Part shown: positions 51,986 to 61,573 of the stretch, one piece after another
Layout of the letters: each line of letters starts with the position of its first letter
How positions within the stretch are numbered: the stretch's first letter is position 1
Assembly (NCBI RefSeq): GCF_004569505.1
Contig: NZ_SPPK01000001.1
Location: 186,001 to 250,000 of the forward strand
DNA: 64,000 nucleotides
Reading direction: 5' to 3'
DNA from: Dysgonomonas mossii
GTDB taxonomy: Bacteria; Bacteroidota; Bacteroidia; Bacteroidales; Dysgonomonadaceae
Notes under the pieces: generated by a model
Told to the model about the DNA's origin: nothing
What the model saw: only the letters and a program-made list of their open reading frames with translations
Database searches by the model: none
Position numbers and translations under genes: made by a program

Positions 51986-53107
51986 TTAGGATATCGTATA
52001 TAAGTTTCCCGGGAGGGTTCTTATTATTCCTTTCATTTCCATCTCCAGTAATGTAGAAAACAGTGAGTATGCGGGAACATCAAGCTCCCTGGCTAATTGA
52101 TCGATATGTATAGATTCTTTTTCTGATAATTTATTAACGATGGCTTGCTCATCATCTGACAATATGGTGAAAAGACTTTGTTGGATAGGGGCTTTCTTCT
52201 TTTTGGGTGATTCGTTATCCCAACCCATTTGTTGCAGGAAATATTCTGTTGATCGGAACAAATCGGCTTTGTGTGATGAGATAAGCTTATTGCACCCTTG
52301 AGAATATTTATCAGTCATTTTTCCCGGAACGGCAAACACATCTTTACAATATGAATTGGCAATTTCCGCCGTAATCAACGAACCCCCTTTTACGTCAGAC
52401 TCAACAACAATAACAGCATCGGCAATGCCTGCTACTATCCGGTTTCTTTTTACAAAATTGTATCGGTCGGGTTCTGTATTGCTTGGGAATTCAGAAAGTA
52501 ACCCTCCTTTAGCGACCATTTCTCTGGCTATTTGCTTGTGTACATGCGGGTATATTCTATCTAAGCCATGAGCTAGTATCCCGATTGTCGGCAAATTATG
52601 TTTCAGAGCGGCTCTATGTGCATTAATATCTATTCCGTAAGCAAGTCCGCTAACAATTAGGGTATTAGGTAGCAAGTGTGCAATTTCTTCCAGAAAAGTA
52701 TCACAAAAAGTATTACCATAATTTGTGGAGTTTCTTGTCCCTACTATGCTTATTACCTTCTCTGTGTTGAAATCGATATCTCCCTCAAAATAAAATAAGA
52801 CAGGAGCATCTGCGCACTCTTTCAGTCGTTTAGGGTAGTCCGTCTGATTGATGAAGTAAGTTTTAAGTTTGTTCTTCTCTATAAAAGAGAGTTCTTTTTC
52901 TGCTTTTATAAGAACCTCCGGATTAAGTATGCCATCAACCAGCTTATGAGAGATTCCTGTTTTTGCGATCAGAGTTTTTCTATTTGTTTTGAATATAGCT
53001 TCCTCGTCACCCATAATCTGTAAAAGATTGCGAGCAGTAATATCACCCACTCCCGGAATGAGGGTGAGGGCAATCTGATAAATGCGTTTATCAGAGGAAA
53101 GGTTCAT
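51986..53107 (-). CDS. dprA: DNA processing protein DprA
   Basis: A 373-residue DprA. An N-terminal HhH-like region (ALTLIPGVGDITARNLLQIM) is followed by the Rossmann-like core (ISIVGTRNSTNYGN, VSGLAYGIDINAHRAALKHN) and a C-terminal winged-helix region (IHIDQLARELDVPAYSLFST). DprA binds incoming single-stranded DNA and loads RecA in transformation. No other competence genes are nearby; it follows lolD by 4 bases. Confidence 0.93.
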   Translation of the reverse strand: MNLSSDKRIYQIALTLIPGVGDITARNLLQIMGDEEAIFKTNRKTLIAKTGISHKLVDGILNPEVLIKAEKELSFIEKNKLKTYFINQTDYPKRLKECADAPVLFYFEGDIDFNTEKVISIVGTRNSTNYGNTFCDTFLEEIAHLLPNTLIVSGLAYGIDINAHRAALKHNLPTIGILAHGLDRIYPHVHKQIAREMVAKGGLLSEFPSNTEPDRYNFVKRNRIVAGIADAVIVVESDVKGGSLITAEIANSYCKDVFAVPGKMTDKYSQGCNKLISSHKADLFRSTEYFLQQMGWDNESPKKKKAPIQQSLFTILSDDEQAIVNKLSEKESIHIDQLARELDVPAYSLFSTLLEMEMKGIIRTLPGNLYTIS

Positions 53108-53111
53108 TTCT

Positions 53112-53783
53112 TTAAATAGATTCTTTTAAAGGGTCAAAGATCTGACCATCTTTCATATGTACGGTTCTGTCTGTTATAGAAGCCAGATTTTCGTCGTGAG
53201 TTACTATAATGAATGTTTGTCCTAATGTATCGCGAAGCTTAAAAAATAATTGATGTAGTTCTTCTTTATTCTCTGTATCGAGGCTACCCGACGGCTCATC
53301 AGCCAAGATAATCGCGGGATTATTAATTAAGGCACGTGCTACAGCAACACGTTGCTTTTCGCCTCCCGATAGTTCATTTGGTTTATGTCCAAGTCTATCG
53401 GCTAAGCCCAGCATGTCGAGTAATTCTTTTGCTTTTTGCTTTGCCTGAGAATCCTTAACTTTTCCTATCAGTGCAGGTATCATTACATTTTCCAACGCTG
53501 TAAATTCGGGTAAAAGCTGATGGAACTGAAATACAAATCCAATGTTTTTGTTTCTGAAATCAGACAGTTGGCTATCTCTTAGTGAGTTCAGTTTTTGTCC
53601 ATTAATGTATACTGTACCACTGTCAGCCTTATCCAGTGTCCCTATAATTTGCAGAAGGGTCGTCTTTCCGGCTCCACTAGCACCTACAATCGATATTATC
53701 TCCCCTTTTTCTACATGAAGATCTATGCCTTTGAGAACTTTAAGCGAGCCAAAACTTTTAGTTATTCCTTCTACAGTAATCAT
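53112..53783 (-). CDS. lolD: ABC transporter ATPase, LolD/MacB type
   Basis: A 223-residue ATPase: Walker [12 protein letters not shown], signature [15 protein letters not shown], Walker [14 protein letters not shown], with the downstream THDENLA switch. LolD energises lipoprotein release from the inner membrane through LolC/E; the same signature is shared by MacB-like efflux ATPases. No permease gene is adjacent, so its partner is encoded elsewhere. The symbol is tentative. Confidence 0.85.
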   Translation of the reverse strand: MITVEGITKSFGSLKVLKGIDLHVEKGEIISIVGASGAGKTTLLQIIGTLDKADSGTVYINGQKLNSLRDSQLSDFRNKNIGFVFQFHQLLPEFTALENVMIPALIGKVKDSQAKQKAKELLDMLGLADRLGHKPNELSGGEKQRVAVARALINNPAIILADEPSGSLDTENKEELHQLFFKLRDTLGQTFIIVTHDENLASITDRTVHMKDGQIFDPLKESI

Positions 53784-53788
53784 TTGTT

Positions 53789-55108
53789 TTATTTTATACC
53801 AATACCGAAATAGTCAAATCCTATTTCGTTCATCTCTTGTTTGTTGTATATGTTTCTTCCATCAAAAACGACAGGTTTCTTCATGGTTTTCTTTATTACT
53901 TCCCATGTAGGCAAGCGGAACTCGTTCCATTCGGTAACCATTAATATCGCATCCGCTTCTAATGTAGCATCATAGATATCTTTTGCGTATGTAATGCTGT
54001 CGCCTAGAATTCGTTTGGCCTCTTCCATTGCAACAGGGTCATAAGCCTTAACTTTTCCTCCTGCTTCTAAAATCTTATCAATGATAACCAGCGATGGAGC
54101 TTCACGCATATCATCCGTTTTTGGTTTAAATGCTAGTCCCCATACGGCAATAGTTTTTCCTTTTATATCGTTATCATAGTATTTCATTAGTTTCTCGAAG
54201 AGAATTTTCTTCTGGAACTCATTCACTTCTTCAACCGCCTCAAGGATTTTCATTTCATAGCCTAGATTTTGAGCTGTATGGATAAGTGCTTTTACATCTT
54301 TCGGAAAGCAGCTTCCACCATATCCGCATCCGGCATATAAAAACTTAGAACCGATGCGCACATCTGCTCCGATTCCTTTTCGTACCATATTGATGTCAGC
54401 TCCTACAATTTCGCACATATTAGCAATATCGTTCATAAAGCTGATTCGGGTAGCCAACATAGCATTCGCTGCATATTTTATCATCTCGGCCGAAGGAATA
54501 TCGGTATATATAATGCGGTAGTTGTTCAATGTGAAAGGTTTGTATAATCTTTCCATCAATTGCTTGGCTTGGTCAGACTCAACACCAACTACAACACGGT
54601 CGGGTTGCATAAAATCTGTAATGGCTGCACCTTCTTTCAAGAATTCAGGATTTGAAGCCACATCGAATTTTAGATCCGTTAAACCTCTTTTGTCTAATTC
54701 GTCCTGAATGGTTTTCTTTATCAGCTTGGCTGTGCCTACAGGTACTGTACTTTTGGTTACAATAACCATATATTTGTTTAGTTCTTGTCCAATAGTACGT
54801 GCTACATCAAGCACATATTTCAGGTCTGCACTCCCATCTTCATCGGGAGGTGTGCCTACTGCTGAGAATACAATATCAACCTCGTTGAGGATAGAGCTAA
54901 GCTCGGTCGTGAAATTTAGGCGTCCCGCTTTATGATTGCGTTCTACCATTTCGTCAAGTCCCGGCTCGAAAATAGGAATGATACCATTCTTTAGTTTATC
55001 TATCTTGTTCTGATCGATATCAATACAAAAAACTTCTGTTCCCATTTCAGCAAAGCAGGTTCCCGTGACGAGACCTACATAACCTGTACCAACAATCGCG
55101 ATTTTCAT
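53789..55108 (-). CDS. ugd: UDP-glucose 6-dehydrogenase
   Basis: A 439-residue enzyme making UDP-glucuronate from UDP-glucose with NAD+. The N-terminal Rossmann block is [20 protein letters not shown], and the catalytic Cys lies in [15 protein letters not shown]. The product feeds capsule or surface glycan synthesis. It heads an ugd-lolD-dprA operon with gaps of 5 and 4 bases. Confidence 0.94.
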   Translation of the reverse strand: MKIAIVGTGYVGLVTGTCFAEMGTEVFCIDIDQNKIDKLKNGIIPIFEPGLDEMVERNHKAGRLNFTTELSSILNEVDIVFSAVGTPPDEDGSADLKYVLDVARTIGQELNKYMVIVTKSTVPVGTAKLIKKTIQDELDKRGLTDLKFDVASNPEFLKEGAAITDFMQPDRVVVGVESDQAKQLMERLYKPFTLNNYRIIYTDIPSAEMIKYAANAMLATRISFMNDIANMCEIVGADINMVRKGIGADVRIGSKFLYAGCGYGGSCFPKDVKALIHTAQNLGYEMKILEAVEEVNEFQKKILFEKLMKYYDNDIKGKTIAVWGLAFKPKTDDMREAPSLVIIDKILEAGGKVKAYDPVAMEEAKRILGDSITYAKDIYDATLEADAILMVTEWNEFRLPTWEVIKKTMKKPVVFDGRNIYNKQEMNEIGFDYFGIGIK

Positions 55109-55163
55109 GCCTGAATTAAATATTATAAATAACTAAATATTTGTAGTGCTTAATTTTGAAATA

Positions 55164-55171
55164 CAAATATA
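55164..55171 (-). promoter_or_regulatory. -7 box of the ugd-lolD-dprA operon
   Basis: TATATTTG on the minus strand, 55 bases before the ugd ATG. Confidence 0.4.
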
Positions 55172-55212
55172 GTATTAATCTTTTATCTTAAATCTATATT
55201 TGGCTCTGTCTG

Positions 55213-55534
55213 TTAAAAGAAATATGTAACACTCAGCTTTAGGGTTCTGTTGTATAAAAGATATTGGTCATATACAATATTATATAAATCATGAAGGTAA
55301 TTGAGAGCAAACTGATAATTGTTGTGTTCTATTCCGAGTAATATCTTTCCTGTACGGACTATCAGTCCCTGCTATTAATCCCATAATATCTTACCGACGT
55401 ATAGATCCAAACCCAAATATCAAGCGATAATCGTCTTTAATAGCCCATTTTTCTCCGAAGTTAAACGTTAAGTTTGCATAGAACCGTCTTCGTTTTAAAG
55501 TTCTATCATTAAGCCTTCGCTTTACTGCAAAGGT
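55213..55534 (-). pseudogene. decayed outer-membrane beta-barrel protein remnant
   Basis: Two open segments in different frames look like pieces of one beta-barrel protein. Segment 1 (55534-55391) contains RRRFYANLTFNFGEKWAIKD and DDYRLIFGFGSI, with the alternating aromatic pattern of membrane strands. Segment 2 (55371-55213) contains TGKILLGIEHNNYQFALNYL and ends in TLKLSVTYFF before a TAA, the typical C-terminal Phe of outer-membrane proteins. Stops between them (GAT TAA TAG) and the frame change indicate inactivation. No ATG with a signal peptide is left. The parent family is not identifiable. Confidence 0.5.
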
Positions 55535-55613
55535 TTAATATGTATATTATAAAGCTGTAATAAAAGGCGTTTGCTATTTTTCCTTTTTCTTTCTATATAT
55601 TGTCAGTTTTCAT

Positions 55614-55621
55614 TACCTTTG
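55614..55621 (+). promoter_or_regulatory. -7 box of purL
   Basis: TACCTTTG, 40 bases before the ATG. Confidence 0.4.
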
Positions 55622-55661
55622 TATGCCTATTATAAGTCAATCATTAACTTGAAATAAAAAT

Positions 55662-58600
55662 ATGGTTTCTTTCTTTCAAACCCCTTCCGGGAACATTATT
55701 GCTGTTCAAACAAGCTCCACCCTCAACGATGATTTTATCCAACGCCTGACATGGGCATTCAGTGGTGCAACTATGCTTGATTCTGATGAAGTTTCAGGCT
55801 TTTTTGTTGGTCCCCGCCGCGAGATGATAACCCCATGGAGCACAAATGCTGTGGAAATTACCCAGAATATGGGAATAGAGGGAATCGTGCGTATCGAAGA
55901 ATTTTTTTCTGTCGCAAGTACTGATGCAGAGCATGATTCTATGCTCCAACGTATATACAATGGGCTTAATCAGCGTATTTTTACAATAGATAAGACGCCG
56001 GAACCTATTATAGAAATAGATGATATCGAAGCATATAACCAGCAGGAAGGTTTAGCCTTAAGCGAAGATGAGGTTGAATATCTGAACAGTGTAAGCCAAC
56101 GATTGGGGCGTAAGTTGACAGATAGCGAGGTTTTTGGATTCTCTCAGGTGAATTCAGAGCATTGCCGCCACAAAATATTTAATGGAACATTTATCATTGA
56201 TGGTGAAGAAAAAGAAAGTTCTTTATTTAAACTGATAAAAAAGACATCTCAAACCAATCCGAACAAATTAGTTTCAGCATATAAAGATAATGTAGCCTTC
56301 AATATGGGGCCTCAAATAGAACAGTTTGCTCCTACAGAAGGTGACAAGCCAAGTTATTTTGAGGTAACACCGATCAAATCGGTTATCTCACTGAAAGCCG
56401 AGACGCATAATTTCCCTACAACCGTAGAGCCGTTCAATGGTGCTGCTACCGGTTCGGGTGGTGAAATACGTGATCGTCTGGGTGGTGGTAAAGCATCCTT
56501 GCCTATTGCAGGAACAGCTGTTTACATGACTTCTTACCCAAGAACCAAAAAAGGAAAAGCATGGGAGGAAGCAATTGAAGAAAGACCTTGGTTATATCAG
56601 ACCCCGGAGGAGATATTGATAAAAGCATCTAACGGAGCTTCTGATTTCGGTAATAAATTTGGTCAACCGCTCATTTGTGGGTCATTACTTACATTCGAGC
56701 ATGAAGAAAACAGAAAGAAATTTGCTTTCGATAAAGTGATTATGCTAGCCGGAGGGGTAGGCTACGCCAACAAGCGCGATGCGCTCAAAGGTGAACCTAA
56801 ACCCGGAGAAAAGGTAGTAATACTGGGAGGTGATAATTACCGTATCGGTATGGGTGGTGGAGCTGTTTCGTCTGTTGATACAGGTCAGTACTCAAGCGGA
56901 ATAGAACTGAATGCCGTACAGCGTGCAAATCCCGAAATGCAAAAGCGTGCAGCTAATGTTATTCGTGCTTTAGCAGAATCGAAAGAAAATCCGATCGTGT
57001 CTATTCACGATCATGGAGCAGGGGGACATTTGAATTGCTTATCGGAACTGATAGAAGCGACCGGAGGAAAGATAGATGTTTCTAAGCTGCCAGTGGGAGA
57101 CCCTACTTTGTCTTCGAAAGAGATTGTAGGAAATGAAAGTCAGGAACGTATGGGCTTGCTTATCCCCGAAGAAGCTGTAGACAAAATAGAACGAATCGCT
57201 CAGCGTGAGCGTTCACCGATGTACGTAGTAGGTGAAACTACTAACGATATGAAGTTGGTGTTTGAACAGGCTGACGGAAAACGTCCGATAGACTTGAAGC
57301 TGGAAGACTTTTTTGGTAAAGCGCCTAAGACAATAATGCGCGACGATACCCTTGAAGAAGAATATACGAACCCGGAATATGATCTCTCAAGACTTGAAGA
57401 CTATATAAAGAACGTGCTACAGTTAGAGGCTGTTGCTTGTAAAGACTGGTTGACAAACAAGGTTGACCGTTCGGTGACAGGTAAAGTTGCCCGCCAGCAA
57501 ACGCAAGGAGAAATTCAGTTGCCACTGAGTGACCTTGGGGCTGTGGCTTTAGATTATAAAGGAAAAGCAGGAATTGCAACATCTATAGGACATGCGCCTC
57601 AGGCTGCGATGGTAGACCCGGCGGCAGGTTCGGTGCTTGCTATTGCCGAATCGCTTACAAATATAATTTTTGCACCTATCGAAGATGGGTTGAAGGGTAT
57701 TTCTTTGAGTGCTAACTGGATGTGGCCTTGCAAAAATCCGGGAGAAGATGCACGCTTATACAAAGCTGTAGAAGCATGCTCTGAGTTTGCTTGCGAACTG
57801 GGAGTAAATATTCCTACAGGTAAGGACTCTCTTTCGATGACTCAGAAATACGGAGACGAAAAAGTGTATTCACCGGGTACTGTGATCATTTCAGCAGCAG
57901 GTGAAGTAAAAAATATACGCAAGATTGTTTCTCCTGTATTGGCATATATAAAAGGAACATACCTTTATTATATAGATTTCTCTTTCGATACCTTCAAGCT
58001 TGGAGGTTCGGCTTTTGCTCAGACTATGAATAAGCTGGGAGAGGAAGTGCCAACCGTTCAGGATACTGAATATTTCAAAAATGCATTTAACGCTGTTCAG
58101 GAGTTAATAGACAGGGGATTGATACTTGCAGGACATGATATCTCAGCCGGAGGTCTTGTTACAGCAATGCTTGAAATGTGTTTTGCAAATCCTCAGGGAG
58201 GTCTTGAATCTCGCTTAGATAAGCTGCATCATGCAGATATAATAAAAGTATTGTTCTCCGAAAATCCGGGTATTCTTATTCAGGTAAAACATCATCATCT
58301 GGTAGAAAAAATCCTTGATGATTATGGTATTGGTTTTGCTATTATTGCCAGACCAATAGAGGAGAGAAAACTGGTAATTCAGAAAGATGCGTTTGTTCAA
58401 GAATTTGATATAGACGAGCTGCGTGACGTATGGTTCGAATCTTCATACTTGCTGGATAAAAAGCAAAGCGGAGAGAAGCTAGCTGCAGAGCGTTTCCAAA
58501 ACTATAAAAATCAGCCATTACAGTTTAACTATAATCCATCTTTTACAGGCAAATTTGCTCAGTTTGGTATCGATCCTGACAGGGTGAAACCTACCGGACT

Positions 58601-59351
58601 AAAAGCTGCCATTATCAGAGAGAAAGGAACTAATGGAGAACGTGAGATGGCATATTCCTTGTATCTTGCAGGGTTTGATGTGAAGGACGTACATATGACA
58701 GACTTAGCTTCTGGTAGAGAAACGCTTGAGGATATCAATCTGATTGTATTCTGCGGTGGCTTCTCTAATTCGGACGTACTTGGTTCGGCTAAAGGTTGGG
58801 CAGGAAGTTTCATGTACAACGAAAAAGCGAAAGAAACTCTTCGCAAGTATTACCAACGTGAAGATACATTGAGTCTTGGTGTGTGCAACGGTTGTCAGTT
58901 GATGATGGAGCTTGGGCTGGTATATCCAGACCATGATGTGAAACCTAAGATGGAACATAATGCTTCTCATAAGTTTGAATCTACTTATGTGAGCGTAGAA
59001 GTTCCACAAAACGAATCGGTAATGTTTGGTTCTCTATCGGGCAGTAAGCTTGGTATATGGGTCGCGCATGGTGAAGGACGTTTCTCGATGCCAAAGGCTG
59101 AATCGGAATACAATGTTATAGCTAAATATATTTACAGCGAATATCCGGGCAACCCTAATGGTTCTGACTATGATATTGCAGGTGTTGTATCTAAGGATGG
59201 ACGTCACTTGGCTATTATGCCTCACCTTGAACGCTCTTTGTTCCCTTGGCAATGTGCATATCTGCCATTCGAACATCGTAGAGATGATTTTACTCCTTGG
59301 ATAGAAGCATTTGTAAATGCAAGAGAGTGGGTGAAAACCGTAAAGAAGTAA
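55662..59351 (+). CDS. purL: phosphoribosylformylglycinamidine synthase
   Basis: A 1229-residue full-length (large) FGAM synthase, the fourth step of purine synthesis, converting FGAR and glutamine to FGAM. The order is the N-terminal PurS-like and linker domains, two AIR-synthase-like halves (QVNSEHCRHKIFNG, ETHNFPTTVEPFNGAATGSG, ISIHDHGAGGHLNC-type block), and a C-terminal class I glutaminase (VFCGGFSNSDVLGS, LGVCNGCQLMMELG with the catalytic Cys, and the closing MPHLERSLFPWQ). One long chain rather than split PurS/Q/L is the form expected for Bacteroidetes and proteobacteria. Monocistronic with a terminator. Confidence 0.97.
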   Translation: MVSFFQTPSGNIIAVQTSSTLNDDFIQRLTWAFSGATMLDSDEVSGFFVGPRREMITPWSTNAVEITQNMGIEGIVRIEEFFSVASTDAEHDSMLQRIYNGLNQRIFTIDKTPEPIIEIDDIEAYNQQEGLALSEDEVEYLNSVSQRLGRKLTDSEVFGFSQVNSEHCRHKIFNGTFIIDGEEKESSLFKLIKKTSQTNPNKLVSAYKDNVAFNMGPQIEQFAPTEGDKPSYFEVTPIKSVISLKAETHNFPTTVEPFNGAATGSGGEIRDRLGGGKASLPIAGTAVYMTSYPRTKKGKAWEEAIEERPWLYQTPEEILIKASNGASDFGNKFGQPLICGSLLTFEHEENRKKFAFDKVIMLAGGVGYANKRDALKGEPKPGEKVVILGGDNYRIGMGGGAVSSVDTGQYSSGIELNAVQRANPEMQKRAANVIRALAESKENPIVSIHDHGAGGHLNCLSELIEATGGKIDVSKLPVGDPTLSSKEIVGNESQERMGLLIPEEAVDKIERIAQRERSPMYVVGETTNDMKLVFEQADGKRPIDLKLEDFFGKAPKTIMRDDTLEEEYTNPEYDLSRLEDYIKNVLQLEAVACKDWLTNKVDRSVTGKVARQQTQGEIQLPLSDLGAVALDYKGKAGIATSIGHAPQAAMVDPAAGSVLAIAESLTNIIFAPIEDGLKGISLSANWMWPCKNPGEDARLYKAVEACSEFACELGVNIPTGKDSLSMTQKYGDEKVYSPGTVIISAAGEVKNIRKIVSPVLAYIKGTYLYYIDFSFDTFKLGGSAFAQTMNKLGEEVPTVQDTEYFKNAFNAVQELIDRGLILAGHDISAGGLVTAMLEMCFANPQGGLESRLDKLHHADIIKVLFSENPGILIQVKHHHLVEKILDDYGIGFAIIARPIEERKLVIQKDAFVQEFDIDELRDVWFESSYLLDKKQSGEKLAAERFQNYKNQPLQFNYNPSFTGKFAQFGIDPDRVKPTGLKAAIIREKGTNGEREMAYSLYLAGFDVKDVHMTDLASGRETLEDINLIVFCGGFSNSDVLGSAKGWAGSFMYNEKAKETLRKYYQREDTLSLGVCNGCQLMMELGLVYPDHDVKPKMEHNASHKFESTYVSVEVPQNESVMFGSLSGSKLGIWVAHGEGRFSMPKAESEYNVIAKYIYSEYPGNPNGSDYDIAGVVSKDGRHLAIMPHLERSLFPWQCAYLPFEHRRDDFTPWIEAFVNAREWVKTVKK

Positions 59352-59370
59352 ACTTATAAAATAAATTGAT

Positions 59371-59406
59371 AGAGGCTGTTACGGAAGTAGCAGCCTTTGT
59401 TTTTTG
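59371..59406 (+). terminator. terminator of purL
   Basis: A 10-bp stem with one wobble (59373-59382 with 59387-59396) and 4-base loop followed by TTGTTTTTT. Confidence 0.8.
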
Positions 59407-59504
59407 CAATCGTTTGCGAAGATAAAGAATTATTATTTATATCCTCTTGGTTATGATGTGTATATTAAATGACTAGTTTTACTTAAACTAATTCAGTATA
59501 TGTC

Positions 59505-60647
59505 ATGAAAAACAAATGCCTCTTTCTTTTCGCTTTTGTTCTTTTTTCTTCATTCTTGAAGAGCCAGACCTTATATAATTCAGAATATAATTATATCCAA
59601 AAAAAAGGAATGGATCCTTCGCAGTATCTTGTCTCTAAGTTTCAGCGTTATGATCTGGTTTTGCTAGGCGAAGATCATGCTATCAAAGATCATTTGGACT
59701 TTGTGAAAGATTTAATCCCCGGACTGTATGAAAACGGAGTGACGAATCTTTGCATGGAATTTGGAGCTTTTGAGATGCAAAACAAATTAGATTCTTTAAT
59801 GAATGCAGAAGAGTATAATGAGCAACTTGCCCGGGATATGATGTTTTACTATAATGTAGGGTGGGCATATAAAGAGTATACAGATATATATAGAAAGGTT
59901 TGGGAGTTTAATAAGACATTGCCTGCCGACAAGAAGAAGTTCAGGATCGTTAATCTCAGTTATCAGTATGATTGGACTAGATATAGTTTCCCCCGAACTC
60001 CTGAAAATATGAGTAAGGTGTTTTATCTGGGAACTCCGGATGATTTCAGAACTAAGATTATAGAAAAAGAAATAATTGCTAAGCAGGAAAAGGCTCTTGT
60101 CTATATGGGATCGGTACATGTTTTTTCGAAGTATTATTTGCCGATACTAAAAATGAATAACGATAATTTTTGCGATTATGACACCGGTTTTGTCGGAAAT
60201 AGGCTTTATCGGAAATATCCTCAAAAAATATTTAATATAATGTTGCACTTTCCTTTCCAAGCTAAAGACAAATCAAAAGTTAATTGGGTATCTCCTGCAG
60301 ATGGTGCGATTGAAGCCATTATGGCTATGAATAATGATAAGCGTGTCGGGTTTGATCTGAAGGATACGCCATTAGGCAAACTGCCCGATAATAGCTTTTT
60401 CAGTATGTGTTACAATGATTTTCGCATGGAAGATTTCTTTGATGGCTATATATTTATAAGTCCATTCAGAAACTTGCAGGGCTGTACTATAGATTCTTTA
60501 TACTTTGAGAATAAAGATTGGGCAGAAATCAAAAAGCACATGCCCGATCCCGATTGGCGTACGGCAAAAGATGTCGACGAATATATTAAGCAAATAAGTG
60601 AATATGTAGATGTTAAGAAACGATACTCGGATGTAATACAGAAATAG
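59505..60647 (+). CDS. exported TIKI/EreA/ChaN-superfamily protein
   Basis: A 380-residue protein with a signal peptide (about 1-21, ending LKSQ). LVLLGEDHAIKDH (51-63) matches the catalytic or metal-binding GExH block shared by erythromycin esterases, ChaN haem-binding proteins and TIKI proteases, and LVYMGSVHVF resembles the second His block. The rest shows no known domain. It is more likely a housekeeping envelope protein than an antibiotic-resistance enzyme, because the erythromycin-esterase active site is not complete. Single gene. Confidence 0.6.
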   Translation: MKNKCLFLFAFVLFSSFLKSQTLYNSEYNYIQKKGMDPSQYLVSKFQRYDLVLLGEDHAIKDHLDFVKDLIPGLYENGVTNLCMEFGAFEMQNKLDSLMNAEEYNEQLARDMMFYYNVGWAYKEYTDIYRKVWEFNKTLPADKKKFRIVNLSYQYDWTRYSFPRTPENMSKVFYLGTPDDFRTKIIEKEIIAKQEKALVYMGSVHVFSKYYLPILKMNNDNFCDYDTGFVGNRLYRKYPQKIFNIMLHFPFQAKDKSKVNWVSPADGAIEAIMAMNNDKRVGFDLKDTPLGKLPDNSFFSMCYNDFRMEDFFDGYIFISPFRNLQGCTIDSLYFENKDWAEIKKHMPDPDWRTAKDVDEYIKQISEYVDVKKRYSDVIQK

Positions 60648-60713
60648 CAGCATCGTGATTTTTAATGCCAAGAGAATAATATTAACTTTGTATTGAGAAA
60701 TATAAGATTAATA

Positions 60714-61133
60714 ATGGCAAATATAAAAGATTCCTTATTCGAACAGGCAATGAAGGTGCGCGACTATGAATGCGATGCACAAGGTATTGTCAATAATGCG
60801 AATTACCAACATTACTATGAAGTTGTGCGCCATGAATTTTTGGAAGAGCATAATCTTAATTTTTATGAGCTGCATCAGCAAGGTATAGATGCAGTAGTAG
60901 TGAGTGTATATATACGCTACAAGCACTCTTTGCGTGGTAGCAACGACTTTATTTGTACCGTTGATTCTATCGAAAGGGAAGGAATACGATATATTTTCAA
61001 TCAGAAAATAGTTCGTTTAAGGGATAACAAGGTTTGTTCTACAGCTCGGTTTGAGATTGCCTGTATGGTGAATGGTAAAGTAGGAAAGCCTCAAATTTTT
61101 GATAAGATTTTGGGTAAATATATTGTACAGTAG
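60714..61133 (+). CDS. acyl-CoA thioesterase, 4HBT family (tandem copy 1)
   Basis: A 139-residue hotdog-fold thioesterase. The active-site block is VRDYECDAQGIVNNANYQHY (Asp in DAQGIVNN). The ATG at 60714 is preferred because the frame upstream begins with TTG. It is followed 26 bases later by a close paralogue; both resemble YbgC-type thioesterases. Confidence 0.85.
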   Translation: MANIKDSLFEQAMKVRDYECDAQGIVNNANYQHYYEVVRHEFLEEHNLNFYELHQQGIDAVVVSVYIRYKHSLRGSNDFICTVDSIEREGIRYIFNQKIVRLRDNKVCSTARFEIACMVNGKVGKPQIFDKILGKYIVQ

Positions 61134-61159
61134 ATAACGCAATATTAGCTGATACGCTT

Positions 61160-61567
61160 ATGGCACTCACGTTTGAAAACAAAATGAAAGTTCGCGACTA
61201 TGAATGCGATTCGCAAGGTGTGGTTAATAATGCTATTTATTTGCATTATTTTGAGGCTACACGTCACGAGTTGATGGAGAAGTGTGGACTTCGTTTGCGT
61301 GATCTCACCGAAGCGAATATACTACCTGTGGTGCGTAATGTAAATATTAGCTATAGGAATTCTTTACGGGGATCGGAAGAATTTGTGTGTAGTGTTAAGA
61401 TCATGCGCAAAGGTCTTCGGTATCTTTTTCATCAACAAATTATCCGTGTGGGTGACAACACTTTGTGTGCTGATGCTGTTATAGAGGTAGTTTGTTTGAT
61501 GAATGGTAAAGTGGCAAAGCCGGATATGTTTGACAAGGCTTTTGCTGATTATATAAATTGGGAATAA
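61160..61567 (+). CDS. acyl-CoA thioesterase, 4HBT family (tandem copy 2)
   Basis: A 135-residue paralogue of the preceding gene with the same block KVRDYECDSQGVVNNAIYLH and SYRNSLRGSEEFVC. Tandem duplication followed by divergence is evident from the shared segments (RDYECD, RGS, NGKV-KP). It is followed by the phosphatase gene with a 6-base gap. Confidence 0.87.
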   Translation: MALTFENKMKVRDYECDSQGVVNNAIYLHYFEATRHELMEKCGLRLRDLTEANILPVVRNVNISYRNSLRGSEEFVCSVKIMRKGLRYLFHQQIIRVGDNTLCADAVIEVVCLMNGKVAKPDMFDKAFADYINWE

Positions 61568-61573
61568 GAAAAA

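Larger units (their letters stand above)
55109..55661. other. 553-base gap between ugd and purL
   Basis: It contains the ugd promoter side, an outer-membrane protein remnant on the minus strand (55213-55534) and the purL -7 box. No intact gene is present. Confidence 0.5.

Noticed and set aside
59505..60647. Macrolide resistance esterase
   Set aside because: Only the GEDH block is shared; gene context and remaining motifs do not support drug hydrolysis.
60693..60713. Upstream TTG-initiated extension of the thioesterase and similar extensions at 3221, 5822, 18368, 37098, 63661
   Set aside because: In each case a later ATG restores the family N-terminus or avoids a promoter, hairpin or repeat element.
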